From Phenylobacterium aquaticum (GTDB lineage: Bacteria; Pseudomonadota; Alphaproteobacteria; Caulobacterales; Caulobacteraceae), in the NCBI RefSeq assembly GCF_947378715.1, contig NZ_CANCLE010000081.1:1-17388 (forward strand): a stretch of DNA of 17,388 nucleotides, given 5' to 3'. Below the pieces are notes generated by a model. It ran no database searches. It was not told where the DNA came from and saw nothing but the letters and a program-made list of their open reading frames with translations. Shown here one piece after another: positions 1-5,834 of this stretch (positions are counted from its first letter, which is position 1; each line of letters opens with the position of its first letter). The translations under genes were made by a program, and so were the position numbers.

Positions 1-267
1 AAGTTCAAGGACGCCAGCGACGCCATCGCCCGGGCCAATTCCAGCGAATACGGCCTGGGCGGCTCGATCTGGTCCAAGGACCTGGATGCGGCCTGGAACC
101 TGGCGGCCACGATGGACACCGGCACGGTGTGGATCAACAAGCATGCCGACCTGGCCCCCAACATCCCGTTCGGCGGCGCCAAGCTGTCGGGCGTGGGCAC
201 GGAACTGGGCGAGGAAGGGCTGTCGGAATTCACCCAGCTGCACGTGATCAACATGGCTCGGGCCTAA
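1..267 (+). CDS. Aldehyde dehydrogenase family protein, C-terminal 88 residues (5' truncated by window)
   Basis: The reading frame is open from base 1 and ends in TAA at 265-267. The 88 visible residues match the end of the NAD(P)-dependent aldehyde dehydrogenase superfamily. They include EYGLGGSIW, then TGTVWIN, then the family's C-terminal block PFGGAKLSGVGTELGEEGL with the usual glycine/lysine pattern. This part covers the end of the catalytic domain and the oligomerisation strand. The catalytic Cys and Glu lie upstream of the window, so substrate specificity cannot be judged. The family oxidises aldehydes to carboxylates in the cytoplasm. The gene is followed within 13 bp by a GC-rich hairpin and appears to be the last gene of its transcript. 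Confidence 0.93.
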   Translation, partial: KFKDASDAIARANSSEYGLGGSIWSKDLDAAWNLAATMDTGTVWINKHADLAPNIPFGGAKLSGVGTELGEEGLSEFTQLHVINMARA

Positions 268-279
268 GGTCTCCGCCTA

Positions 280-301
280 GCGGCCCGCTTTGGCGGGCCG
301 C
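280..301 (+). terminator. Hairpin after the aldehyde dehydrogenase gene, probable terminator
   Basis: A perfect 9-bp stem (GCGGCCCGC at 280-288 and GCGGGCCGC at 293-301) with a TTTG loop begins 12 bp after the stop codon. No T-tract follows, so this is a terminator-like hairpin and not a classical intrinsic terminator. The position fits transcript end formation for the dehydrogenase mRNA. Confidence 0.5.
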
Positions 302-312
302 GACCGCCGGGG

Positions 313-341
313 TTGCGCGCCCTGCGACCGCGTTCTATGAG
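313..341 (+). promoter_or_regulatory. Weak sigma-70-type promoter candidate for the DUF2087 gene
   Basis: TTGCGC at 313-318 and TATGAG at 336-341 are separated by 17 bp. The -35 hexamer is identical to that of the better tRNA-Glu promoter at 3988-4016. A transcript from here would have a leader of about 145 nt before the ATG at 493. Only the spacing and partial hexamer matches support it. The isolated TTGACC at 411-416 has no well-placed -10 partner. Confidence 0.2.
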
Positions 342-492
342 CGACCCTGGTCGGCAGTTCACCAAGGCGTCGCTGCCCCGCGAGGGGAGCTAAACCTGCC
401 AAAGTCCCATTTGACCGACACTTGTCCCGTGCCGCGTCGTAAGCCAGCGACCATCGACAGTTCATTCTCGGCACGTCTCTCGAGGATAAGTG

Positions 493-1038
493 ATGTCCAA
501 AGTCGTATTCCCCTTGGTCGCCAAGGATGTGTCCGCCTTCGCCCGCGCCCTCGGCCGCGAGTTGGAGACCAGTGACGCCAAACCTGGTCATGTCCAACTC
601 CTGAACATGCTGAGCCGCTCGGCGGGCTATCAGAACTTCCAGCACTTCCGCGCCCAGGCGCAGGCCCAGGGCCGCCTCGAGCGTGAGCCGGAGCCCACCG
701 ATCCGGTAGACCATGTCCTGGTCGAGCGGTTGGCCCGCACCTTCGACGAGGCTGGGCGACTGATGCGATGGCCCAGCAAGACCGGCCATCAGCACCTGTG
801 TCTGTGGGCGCTGTGGGCGCGCATTCCAGCGGAGCAGGTGTTCGTGGAGCGCCAGATCAATGAGCTCCTGAAGGCTGCGCATCTGTTCGGCGATCACGCC
901 CTGCTGCGCCGCGAACTGGTCAATTACCAGATGGTCGCCCGCACGCTGGACTGCCGGGACTATCGGCGGATCGAGCAGCGGCCGCCCGCCGAGGCGATCG
1001 CCCTGATCCGGCATCTGGAGCCGAGGCTGAAGATCTAG
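493..1038 (+). CDS. DUF2087 domain-containing protein
   Basis: This 181-residue cytoplasmic protein has no signal peptide or membrane segment. The N-terminal part (about residues 1-60, with DVSAFARALGREL, HVQLLNMLSRSAGYQNFQHF) and the C-terminal DUF2087 part (about 85-165, with the run HLFGDHALLRREL and the end block DYRRIEQRPPAEA) match a family widespread in proteobacteria. Members are often annotated as putative transcriptional regulators, but I know of no established biochemical function. GAGG at 482-485 lies 7 nt before ATG 493. The GTG at 490, directly before the ATG, is an in-frame alternative with poorer spacing. The gene stands alone: the hairpin at 280-301 separates it from the dehydrogenase, and a convergent tRNA-Arg follows 34 bp later. 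Function is not assigned beyond the family. Confidence 0.85.
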   Translation: MSKVVFPLVAKDVSAFARALGRELETSDAKPGHVQLLNMLSRSAGYQNFQHFRAQAQAQGRLEREPEPTDPVDHVLVERLARTFDEAGRLMRWPSKTGHQHLCLWALWARIPAEQVFVERQINELLKAAHLFGDHALLRRELVNYQMVARTLDCRDYRRIEQRPPAEAIALIRHLEPRLKI

Positions 1039-1072
1039 GGGCGGCCCGGTCGCGGGTCGGCCGTTGGTGGGG

Positions 1073-1149
1073 TGGCGCGCCCTGCAGGACTCGAACCTGC
1101 GACCGTCCGCTTAGAAGGCGGATGCTCTATCCAGCTGAGCTAAGGGCGC
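1073..1149 (-). tRNA. tRNA-Arg (anticodon UCU)
   Basis: Read on the minus strand, this 77-nt cloverleaf has a perfect 7-bp acceptor stem (GCGCCCT with AGGGCGC), T8-A9, a D-loop, an anticodon stem TCCGC/GCGGA around the loop CTTCTAA (anticodon TCT), a T-arm GCAGG-TTCGAGT-CCTGC, discriminator G and an encoded CCA. It decodes AGA, a rare codon in GC-rich genomes. Its 5' end lies 15 bp after the stop codon of the complex I gene, so it may be cut from that transcript. Confidence 0.97.
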
Positions 1150-1164
1150 CCAGTGTCGGGGCGG

Positions 1165-1470
1165 CTAGTGCGTCCAGGGCTGCTTGCGGCCATAGGCGAA
1201 GTTGTCGGCATAGGCCTTGAGAATGCGCTTGGGGATCTTGGGCTCGGTCATCTGGAAGGCGATGCCGTGCTTCTGGGCGTAGGCGACGGCTTCCTCGCTG
1301 GTCTCGAAGGCCAGGCGGACCTGGCCGTCGGTGTCCGTGGTCTGGGTCCAGCCCATCAGCGGGTCGGAGGCTCTGGCCGTGGCCGGCGCGAATTCCAGCA
1401 GCCAGTCCTTGGTCTTGGCCTTGCCCGACTGCATGGCGTTCTTGGCCGGACGGTAGATGCGCGCGAGCAT
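1165..1470 (-). CDS. ETC complex I subunit, NDUFS4-like (NADH dehydrogenase 18-kDa accessory subunit family)
   Basis: The 101-residue protein matches the alphaproteobacterial homologue of mitochondrial NDUFS4, an accessory subunit on the peripheral arm of NADH:ubiquinone oxidoreductase. Typical features are the start MLARIYRPAKNAMQSG, the block KDWLLEFAP (22-30), DPLMGWTQTTDTDGQVRLAF (36-55), a helix SEEAVAYAQKHGI (58-70) and the basic C-terminus ending in RKQPWTH. The start is the ATG at 1468-1470 with AAGGA 7 nt upstream. An in-frame ATG 18 codons earlier would run close to tRNA-Pro and lacks family support. The gene lies between tRNA-Pro (59 bp upstream) and tRNA-Arg (15 bp downstream), all on the same strand. 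No separate promoter is evident in the 59-bp gap, so co-transcription with the tRNAs is plausible. Confidence 0.92.
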   Translation of the reverse strand: MLARIYRPAKNAMQSGKAKTKDWLLEFAPATARASDPLMGWTQTTDTDGQVRLAFETSEEAVAYAQKHGIAFQMTEPKIPKRILKAYADNFAYGRKQPWTH

Positions 1471-1529
1471 GTTCGTTCCTTCAAGTCCGTAGTTGGCAAG
1501 TCCGTCTTCGGCGCCTGCCGTCATCGTCG

Positions 1530-1606
1530 TGGTCGGGGCGAAAGGATTTGAACCTTCGACCCTCTGCTCCCAAAGCAGATGCGCTACCAGGCTGCGCTAC
1601 GCCCCG
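1530..1606 (-). tRNA. tRNA-Pro (anticodon UGG)
   Basis: Read on the minus strand, this 77-nt cloverleaf has acceptor arms CGGGGCG and CGCCCCG, an anticodon stem TCTGC/GCAGA around the loop TTTGGGA (anticodon TGG), a T-arm with GGTTCAAATCC, and an encoded ACCA end. It reads proline CCN codons. It is the first of three closely packed same-strand genes (tRNA-Pro, complex I subunit, tRNA-Arg). Confidence 0.97.
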
Positions 1607-1627
1607 AGGCACGCCGATTGGCCCTGC

Positions 1628-1654
1628 GATATAAGGCTTTGCGCCTAATCGCAA
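1628..1654 (-). promoter_or_regulatory. Promoter candidate for tRNA-Pro
   Basis: On the minus strand TTGCGA (1649-1654) and TATATC (1628-1633) are separated by 15 bp, and the -10 ends 21 nt before the tRNA 5' end. The position suits a tRNA promoter, but the spacer is two bases shorter than ideal. The start site would be about 14 nt upstream of the mature tRNA. Confidence 0.35.
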
Positions 1655-1668
1655 TCGTCGCGGCGGCT

Positions 1669-2112
1669 TCAGCCGGGTTTGTGCATCAGCTTGAAGACCC
1701 CGGAGGCCCGAACCACGTCGTGGCCGCCCACATAGGCGCGGCCCTCGACGAAGGCGATGTCGCGGGTGGTGCGGGTGGCCTTGGCCTCGCCCATCACCCA
1801 TTCCCCGACCCGCGCCATGTGCAGGAAGTCCACGGACAGGTGGATCGTGACCCCGGTCTTGCGGGCCGCGCGCCAGGACGCGGCGGCCAGCAGGCCATCC
1901 ATGAAGGCGGTCAGCATGCCGCCATGGACCAGGCCCAGGCCGTTGGCGTGGCGCGGCAGGGCGAAGAAAGCCTGCTCGGTCATCTCGCCTGGGGTCTCGC
2001 GGTGGAAATAGGGGCCGTTGTGGGTGGAGAAGGAACCCCGGCCGCTGGAGCGGATGAAGCCCGCTGGCGGGGCGGGAATGATCTCGCCCGGGGCGTCGGC
2101 GTCCGTGGTCAC
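1669..2112 (-). CDS. PaaI-family hotdog-fold thioesterase
   Basis: The 147-residue protein has the single hotdog domain of the PaaI/YdiI acyl-CoA thioesterases. It shows the HGGM motif (63-66) at the start of the hot-dog helix with Asp72 following, then the strand HLSVDFLHMARVGEW (91-105) and a C-terminal strand ending RASGVFKLM. The family hydrolyses acyl-CoA or aryl-CoA thioesters in the cytoplasm; the substrate cannot be read from sequence. The start is GTG at 2110-2112, which overlaps the TGA of the upstream cyclotransferase gene in a GTGA overlap, so the two are translationally coupled. A pairing of a periplasmic cyclotransferase with a thioesterase has no obvious pathway logic and may be operon packing only. 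Confidence 0.88.
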   Translation of the reverse strand: MTTDADAPGEIIPAPPAGFIRSSGRGSFSTHNGPYFHRETPGEMTEQAFFALPRHANGLGLVHGGMLTAFMDGLLAAASWRAARKTGVTIHLSVDFLHMARVGEWVMGEAKATRTTRDIAFVEGRAYVGGHDVVRASGVFKLMHKPG

Positions 2113-2924
2113 TTCGAAGGCTCCTGGGGCGGCGTCAGCCCGATCTCATAGAGGTGCGGCCAGTTCTTGCCGGTGACGAACAGCCGGTCGTGCTCGCGGT
2201 CATAGGCGATGCCGTTGAGCACCGAGTCGGCGTCGAGGCTGAGCCTGGTCTCGGGCAGGCCGGTCAGGTCGATCCAGCCCGTCACCACCCCGGTCTTGGG
2301 ATTGATCCGGGCGATCCGGTGGGTCAGCCAGATATTGGCCAGCACCTCGCCCTTCACCCATTCCAGTTCGTTGATCCGCGGCACGGGGCGGCCCTCGGCG
2401 GTGACCCTCACCCGGTGGGTCTCCTTGAAGGTCTTGGGGTCGAGGAAGCGCAGATAGGGCGTGCCGTCGCTCATGATCAGCGTCTTGCCGTCCTGGGTCA
2501 GGGCCCAGCCCTCGCCGGGATATTGGAAGACCGCCTTGCGGGCCAGGGTCTTCAGGTCCCAGCGGAAACCGAAGCCGTCCTGCCAGGTCAGGCTGATGAT
2601 GTCGTCGCCCCAGTTGACGATGCCCTCGCCGAACAGGCCGGGCGGAATGGCCTGGGACTGCAGGACGGCGCCGTCCTTGAGGCGGACCTTGCGCAGGAAG
2701 GATTGGCCCTCCCGGCCCGTGCTTTCGAACAGCACCCCGTCCAGGTAGAAAAGACCCTCGGTATAGGCCTGGTCGTCATGGGGATAGGTCGCCTTGACCT
2801 GATAGCCATAGACCGGAACGGCGGCCTGGGCGGCGCACCCGCTGAGCAGGGCGGCGCCGACCACGGCCGACAGCCCCGCGCGGATCAGGCGCGACCAGGA
2901 CAAACACAAGGGCGAAGACGACAA
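2109..2924 (-). CDS. Glutaminyl-peptide cyclotransferase, lipoprotein (plant/bacterial QC type)
   Basis: The 271-residue protein carries a lipoprotein signal (hydrophobic stretch 13-28, lipobox LLSGC with Cys30) and then a glutamine cyclotransferase domain, a five-bladed beta-propeller. Family marks are YTEGL (54-58), ESTG (67-70), GWALTQDGKTLIMSDGT (139-155), NELEW (185-189) with ANIW shortly after, and a final segment LNGIAYD with LFVTGKNW (237-255). The family turns N-terminal glutamine of peptides into pyroglutamate; the lipobox places it in the cell envelope. In-frame starts are all TTG. The TTG at 2922-2924 has GGGAG six bases upstream and gives a normal signal peptide. An ATG at 2927-2929 is in another frame and stops after 14 codons. 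It is the first gene of a pair with the thioesterase. Confidence 0.87.
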   Translation of the reverse strand: MSSSPLCLSWSRLIRAGLSAVVGAALLSGCAAQAAVPVYGYQVKATYPHDDQAYTEGLFYLDGVLFESTGREGQSFLRKVRLKDGAVLQSQAIPPGLFGEGIVNWGDDIISLTWQDGFGFRWDLKTLARKAVFQYPGEGWALTQDGKTLIMSDGTPYLRFLDPKTFKETHRVRVTAEGRPVPRINELEWVKGEVLANIWLTHRIARINPKTGVVTGWIDLTGLPETRLSLDADSVLNGIAYDREHDRLFVTGKNWPHLYEIGLTPPQEPSK

Positions 2925-2998
2925 GCCATGCTCCCAGGCCAGGACAGACCTATCCTTTGAGCAAGCTTTGGGGCCGACGCAAGGCCGGGGTCAGAGGC

Positions 2999-3643
2999 TC
3001 AGCCGAACCCGTCGGACTCGATCTCGGCCACCACCAGACCCTTGGGGCCTTCGGCGAAGCGAACCATGACGTCGTCGCCGGGCTGCAGGTCCTCGATGCC
3101 CGCGCGGCGCAGGGTCTCGATATGGACGAAGATGTCGCCCGGCTCCCCGTCGCGGACCACGAAGCCATAGCCCTTGGCGCGGTTGAACCATTTCACCTTG
3201 GCGCGCTCCAGGGGGCCTCGGGCGGCTGGCGGGCGGCGCACGGGACGCGACTGGAAGCCGCCGGTCTCGCGGTCAAAGGCGCCGGTGCCGCCGTGGCGGT
3301 CATAGCTGTCGCGCTCTCGGCGAAATCCATGGGCCTCGTCATGTCGGCGGCGGTCGCCCGGCGGCGGGGCCGAGGTCTCATCCAGATTGACCACTTCGGA
3401 CACCTGCCAGCCCTTGGGCCGGCGAACCACGTCACAGACAATCACGGAACCTTCCAGAGCGCTTTCGCGCCCGGCGTTTCTTAGCGATGTCACGTGAAGC
3501 AAGACGTCCTTGAGGTCCGTCTGACCTGGATCGTCGGGAACGATGAAACCGTAACCCTTACCGGCATCGAACCACTTGATGCGACCACTGATCCGCACTG
3601 CGTCGTCGTGCGAATCCACTCCCTCGTATTCGTAACCAGACAT
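2999..3643 (-). CDS. Cold-shock protein with two CSD domains
   Basis: The 214-residue protein has two cold-shock domains (about 17-86 and 147-210), each with both nucleic-acid-binding motifs: KGYGFI (29-34) and VLLHVT (47-52) in the first, KGYGFVV (157-163) and IFVHI (171-175) in the second. A charged, Arg/Asp/Gly-rich linker of about 60 residues joins them and looks disordered. Such proteins bind single-stranded RNA/DNA. Caulobacter has two double-CSD proteins of this kind, CspC and CspD, linked to stationary phase, and this is probably an orthologue of one of them; I cannot tell which. The start is ATG 3641-3643 with GAGGGG just upstream; an upstream in-frame start would add 35 residues with no CSD similarity. 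TATAGT at 3689-3694 could be a -10 about 45 bp upstream, but the TTGACG at 3719-3724 is 24 bp away, too far for a normal pair. Confidence 0.92.
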   Translation of the reverse strand: MSGYEYEGVDSHDDAVRISGRIKWFDAGKGYGFIVPDDPGQTDLKDVLLHVTSLRNAGRESALEGSVIVCDVVRRPKGWQVSEVVNLDETSAPPPGDRRRHDEAHGFRRERDSYDRHGGTGAFDRETGGFQSRPVRRPPAARGPLERAKVKWFNRAKGYGFVVRDGEPGDIFVHIETLRRAGIEDLQPGDDVMVRFAEGPKGLVVAEIESDGFG

Positions 3644-3794
3644 TTGCCCCTCTGGCCCGGTCTCCCCCGATCCTTTCGGACTTGGCCGACTATAACAGTG
3701 TTCTCGTATCAGGAGAGCCGTCAATGGGCGTTTTTCGCGTATCGGCACGCATAGGGTGCAAATTTCTAGCGGCGCGGGAACTTATGGCGCCTGC

Positions 3795-3812
3795 TGAAAC
3801 GAATTTGAAACG
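3795..3812. repeat. Two TGAAACG direct repeats with an 11-bp period
   Basis: The heptamer TGAAACG occurs at 3795-3801 and 3806-3812, exactly 11 bp apart start to start and therefore on the same face of the helix. It lies about 150 bp upstream of the cold-shock gene and about 80 bp past the tRNA-Glu 3' end. The arrangement resembles a binding site for a dimeric regulator, but no known site was recognised. Confidence 0.4.
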
Positions 3813-3828
3813 GTGTGTTCATCAATGC

Positions 3829-3850
3829 CGTCGCCGCGAGCTCGGCGACG
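3829..3850 (-). terminator. Second hairpin downstream of tRNA-Glu
   Basis: An 8-bp perfect stem (CGTCGCCG at 3829-3836, CGGCGACG at 3843-3850) with a 6-nt loop lies just beyond the larger hairpin at 3856-3883. No T-run follows on either strand. It may act with its neighbour to end the tRNA-Glu transcript. Confidence 0.4.
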
Positions 3851-3855
3851 ACCTG

Positions 3856-3883
3856 CCCAGGCGCCGGGGGCCGGGCGCCTGGG
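3856..3883 (-). terminator. Strong hairpin directly after tRNA-Glu, probable terminator or processing structure
   Basis: A perfect 10-bp stem (CCCAGGCGCC at 3856-3865, GGCGCCTGGG at 3874-3883) with an 8-nt GC-rich loop begins 10 nt after the mature 3' end of tRNA-Glu. It is stable enough to pause polymerase, but there is no U-tract. It probably terminates or protects the tRNA precursor and keeps transcription from running into the cold-shock gene. Confidence 0.55.
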
Positions 3884-3893
3884 AGAGCTTCGC

Positions 3894-3968
3894 TGGTAGT
3901 CCCTAGGGGAGTCGAACCCCTCTCTCCAGGTTGAAAACCTGGCGTCCTAACCGATAGACGAAGGGACC
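3894..3968 (-). tRNA. tRNA-Glu (anticodon UUC)
   Basis: Read on the minus strand, this 75-nt cloverleaf has acceptor arms GGTCCCT and AGGGACT (one G-U at the end), an anticodon stem CCAGG/CCTGG around the loop TTTTCAA (anticodon TTC), a T-arm GGGG-TTCGACT-CCCC, and an encoded CCA. It decodes GAA/GAG. It has its own good promoter and two hairpins after it, so it is a single-gene transcription unit. Confidence 0.97.
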
Positions 3969-3987
3969 ACGTCGGCGAAGGAGGGGC

Positions 3988-4016
3988 TCTATATCCGCGT
4001 TCAGAGGGCTGCGCAA
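3988..4016 (-). promoter_or_regulatory. Promoter of tRNA-Glu
   Basis: On the minus strand TTGCGC (4011-4016) and TATAGA (3988-3993) are separated by exactly 17 bp. The -10 ends 19 nt before the tRNA 5' end, giving a leader of about 12 nt, typical of tRNA promoters. It lies in the gap between the recJ stop codon and the tRNA. Confidence 0.65.
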
Positions 4017-4024
4017 GCGGGCGA

Positions 4025-5830
4025 TCAGGAGATTTGCCTGCGAAGGTCGGCGACGTCCTCGATCTCCAGTTCGACGCTCTGGCGCCCCTGCCAATCGTCC
4101 GGCTTCAGACGTCCGGCGATATGCAGTCCGCCGCCCTCCTGCAGCAGCCGCTTGCCGATCTCGGTGTCCTCGCAGCGCCAGGCCACGGCCTTCAACTTGC
4201 CGCCGGAGGCGTCGGTGAGGGTGACCCGAACATGGCCGCCCTTCAGCGCCATGGCCCGTTCCACGCGCACATCGGCGCAGGCGAACATCGGCTCGGGGTT
4301 TCCGGGTCCGAAGGGCGCCATCCGCTGGAAGCCGGCATAGAGGGCCCGGTCACAGGCCCCCGTGGTCACCAGGGCGTCGATCTCCAGGGCGTCAGTCTCT
4401 GCGGCGATACCGGCCTCCAGGGCCATGTGCTCGCACAGGAAGGCGCGCAGCTCCGGAATGACGTCCGGGCGCACTGACAGACCAGCAGCCATGGCGTGGC
4501 CGCCCCCGGCCAACAACAGGCCCGCCTCATAGGCCGCCTGCACCGCCCGGCCGAGATTGACCCCGGGCTGGGAGCGTCCTGAGCCCTTGCCGATATTGGC
4601 GGCCCGATCGACGCCGACCACCATGACCGGCTTGCGGTAGCGTTCGCGCAGGCGGCCGGCGACGATGCCGATGACGCCCGGATGCCAGCCGTCGGCGGCG
4701 ACCAGGATCATCGGCGCCTCGGCCATGTTGCTCTCGCGCTCGATCACCCGGACGGCGGCTTCCAGCACCTCGCGCTCGACCTCCTTGCGGGATGAATTGA
4801 GCGCGTCGAGCTCGGCGGCCAGCGCCTCGGCCTCGACGGGATCATCGGTGGAAAGCAGGCGCGCGCCCAGGTCTGAGCGTCCGATCCGGCCGCCGGCGTT
4901 GATCCGCGGTCCCAGAATGAAGCCCGCGTGGAACACCGTCGCCGGCCCCTGGGACTTGGCGACATCCAGCAGGGCCTTGAGGCCCGGATTTCTCCAGTTG
5001 GACATCATCTTCAGGCCCTGGGTGGTCAGGGCGCGATTGAAGCCGACCAGCTCAGTGACGTCGCAGATGGCGCCCATGGCGGCCAGGTCCAGCCATTCGC
5101 GCAGGTCAGGCTCCTGACGGCCCTCGAACAGCCCCTGGCGGCGCGCCTCGCGGTTCAGGGCGGCCAGCAGCACGAAGGTCACCCCGGCGGCGGCGAGCAT
5201 GCCCTGGCCCGAGGTGTCGTCAGGCCGGTTGGGGTTCACCAGGGCGGCGGCGGCCGGCAGCTCATCGCCGCGCATCAGGTGGTGATCGATCACCACGACC
5301 TCCAGCCCGACCTCGACGGCGGCGGCTATGGCCTCATAGGCGGCGGCCCCGCAGTCGACCGTGACCACCAGCTCGGCCCCCTCCTCCCGCAAGCGGCGGA
5401 AGGCGGCCGGCGACGGGCCATAGCCCTCGATGATCCGGTCGGGAACATAGATCGGCAGGTCCTTGCCCATGGCCCGCATCCAGCGCACCAGCTGGGCGGC
5501 GCTGGAGGCCCCGTCGACGTCATAGTCGGCGAACACCACCATCGGCCGGTCGCGCACCACGGCGTCGACCAAAATGGCCGCGGCGCGGTCCATGTCCGTG
5601 AAGCTGGAGGGGTCGGGGAACAGGGCCCGCAGGGTCGGATTGAGATAGGTCTCGCCCATCTCCGCCGTGACGCCCCGCGAGGCCAGGGCCCGGGCCAGGG
5701 GCTCGGAGAGGCCCAGCCCCATCTGGTGGCGACGAACCACCTCGGGATCGGCCGGGCGCGCTCGCCAGGGACGTCCGGTCAGGGACCGGGAGACGCCGAG
5801 AAACCCCGCTGCAGCCCCGCCATCCGCCAT
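4025..5830 (-). CDS. recJ: Single-stranded-DNA-specific 5'-3' exonuclease RecJ
   Basis: The 601-residue protein has the full RecJ layout. The DHH phosphoesterase domain carries DYDVDG (102-107), DCG (159-161), DHH (182-184) and CD (256-257), which are the metal-binding motifs. GPRINAGGRIG (307-317) follows. The DHHA1 domain has GWHPGVIGIVAGR (381-393) and GGGHAMAAG (442-450), and a C-terminal OB-fold region follows. RecJ degrades single-stranded DNA 5' to 3' in mismatch and base-excision repair and in the RecFOR recombination pathway. Length is normal for the family. The ATG at 5828-5830 lies only 4 bp after the glpX stop codon, so recJ is the last gene of the alaC-hom-glpX-recJ operon. No strong Shine-Dalgarno is visible, so translation may depend on coupling. 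All catalytic motifs are intact. Confidence 0.97.
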   Translation of the reverse strand: MADGGAAAGFLGVSRSLTGRPWRARPADPEVVRRHQMGLGLSEPLARALASRGVTAEMGETYLNPTLRALFPDPSSFTDMDRAAAILVDAVVRDRPMVVFADYDVDGASSAAQLVRWMRAMGKDLPIYVPDRIIEGYGPSPAAFRRLREEGAELVVTVDCGAAAYEAIAAAVEVGLEVVVIDHHLMRGDELPAAAALVNPNRPDDTSGQGMLAAAGVTFVLLAALNREARRQGLFEGRQEPDLREWLDLAAMGAICDVTELVGFNRALTTQGLKMMSNWRNPGLKALLDVAKSQGPATVFHAGFILGPRINAGGRIGRSDLGARLLSTDDPVEAEALAAELDALNSSRKEVEREVLEAAVRVIERESNMAEAPMILVAADGWHPGVIGIVAGRLRERYRKPVMVVGVDRAANIGKGSGRSQPGVNLGRAVQAAYEAGLLLAGGGHAMAAGLSVRPDVIPELRAFLCEHMALEAGIAAETDALEIDALVTTGACDRALYAGFQRMAPFGPGNPEPMFACADVRVERAMALKGGHVRVTLTDASGGKLKAVAWRCEDTEIGKRLLQEGGGLHIAGRLKPDDWQGRQSVELEIEDVADLRRQIS

Positions 5831-5834
5831 GGGG

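Noticed and set aside
411..416. TTGACC upstream of the DUF2087 gene as a -35 element
   Set aside because: No -10 hexamer lies at 16-18 bp; the nearest TAAG-type sequence is 23 bp away.
277..1014. Minus-strand open frame opposite the DUF2087 gene
   Set aside because: The plus-strand DUF2087 protein is recognisable and has a ribosome binding site; this frame also crosses the hairpin at 280-301.
3777..3802. GGAAC upstream of the cold-shock gene as a general-stress (EcfG-type) promoter
   Set aside because: It is on the strand opposite to the gene, and the matching CGTT at 16-17 bp is absent.
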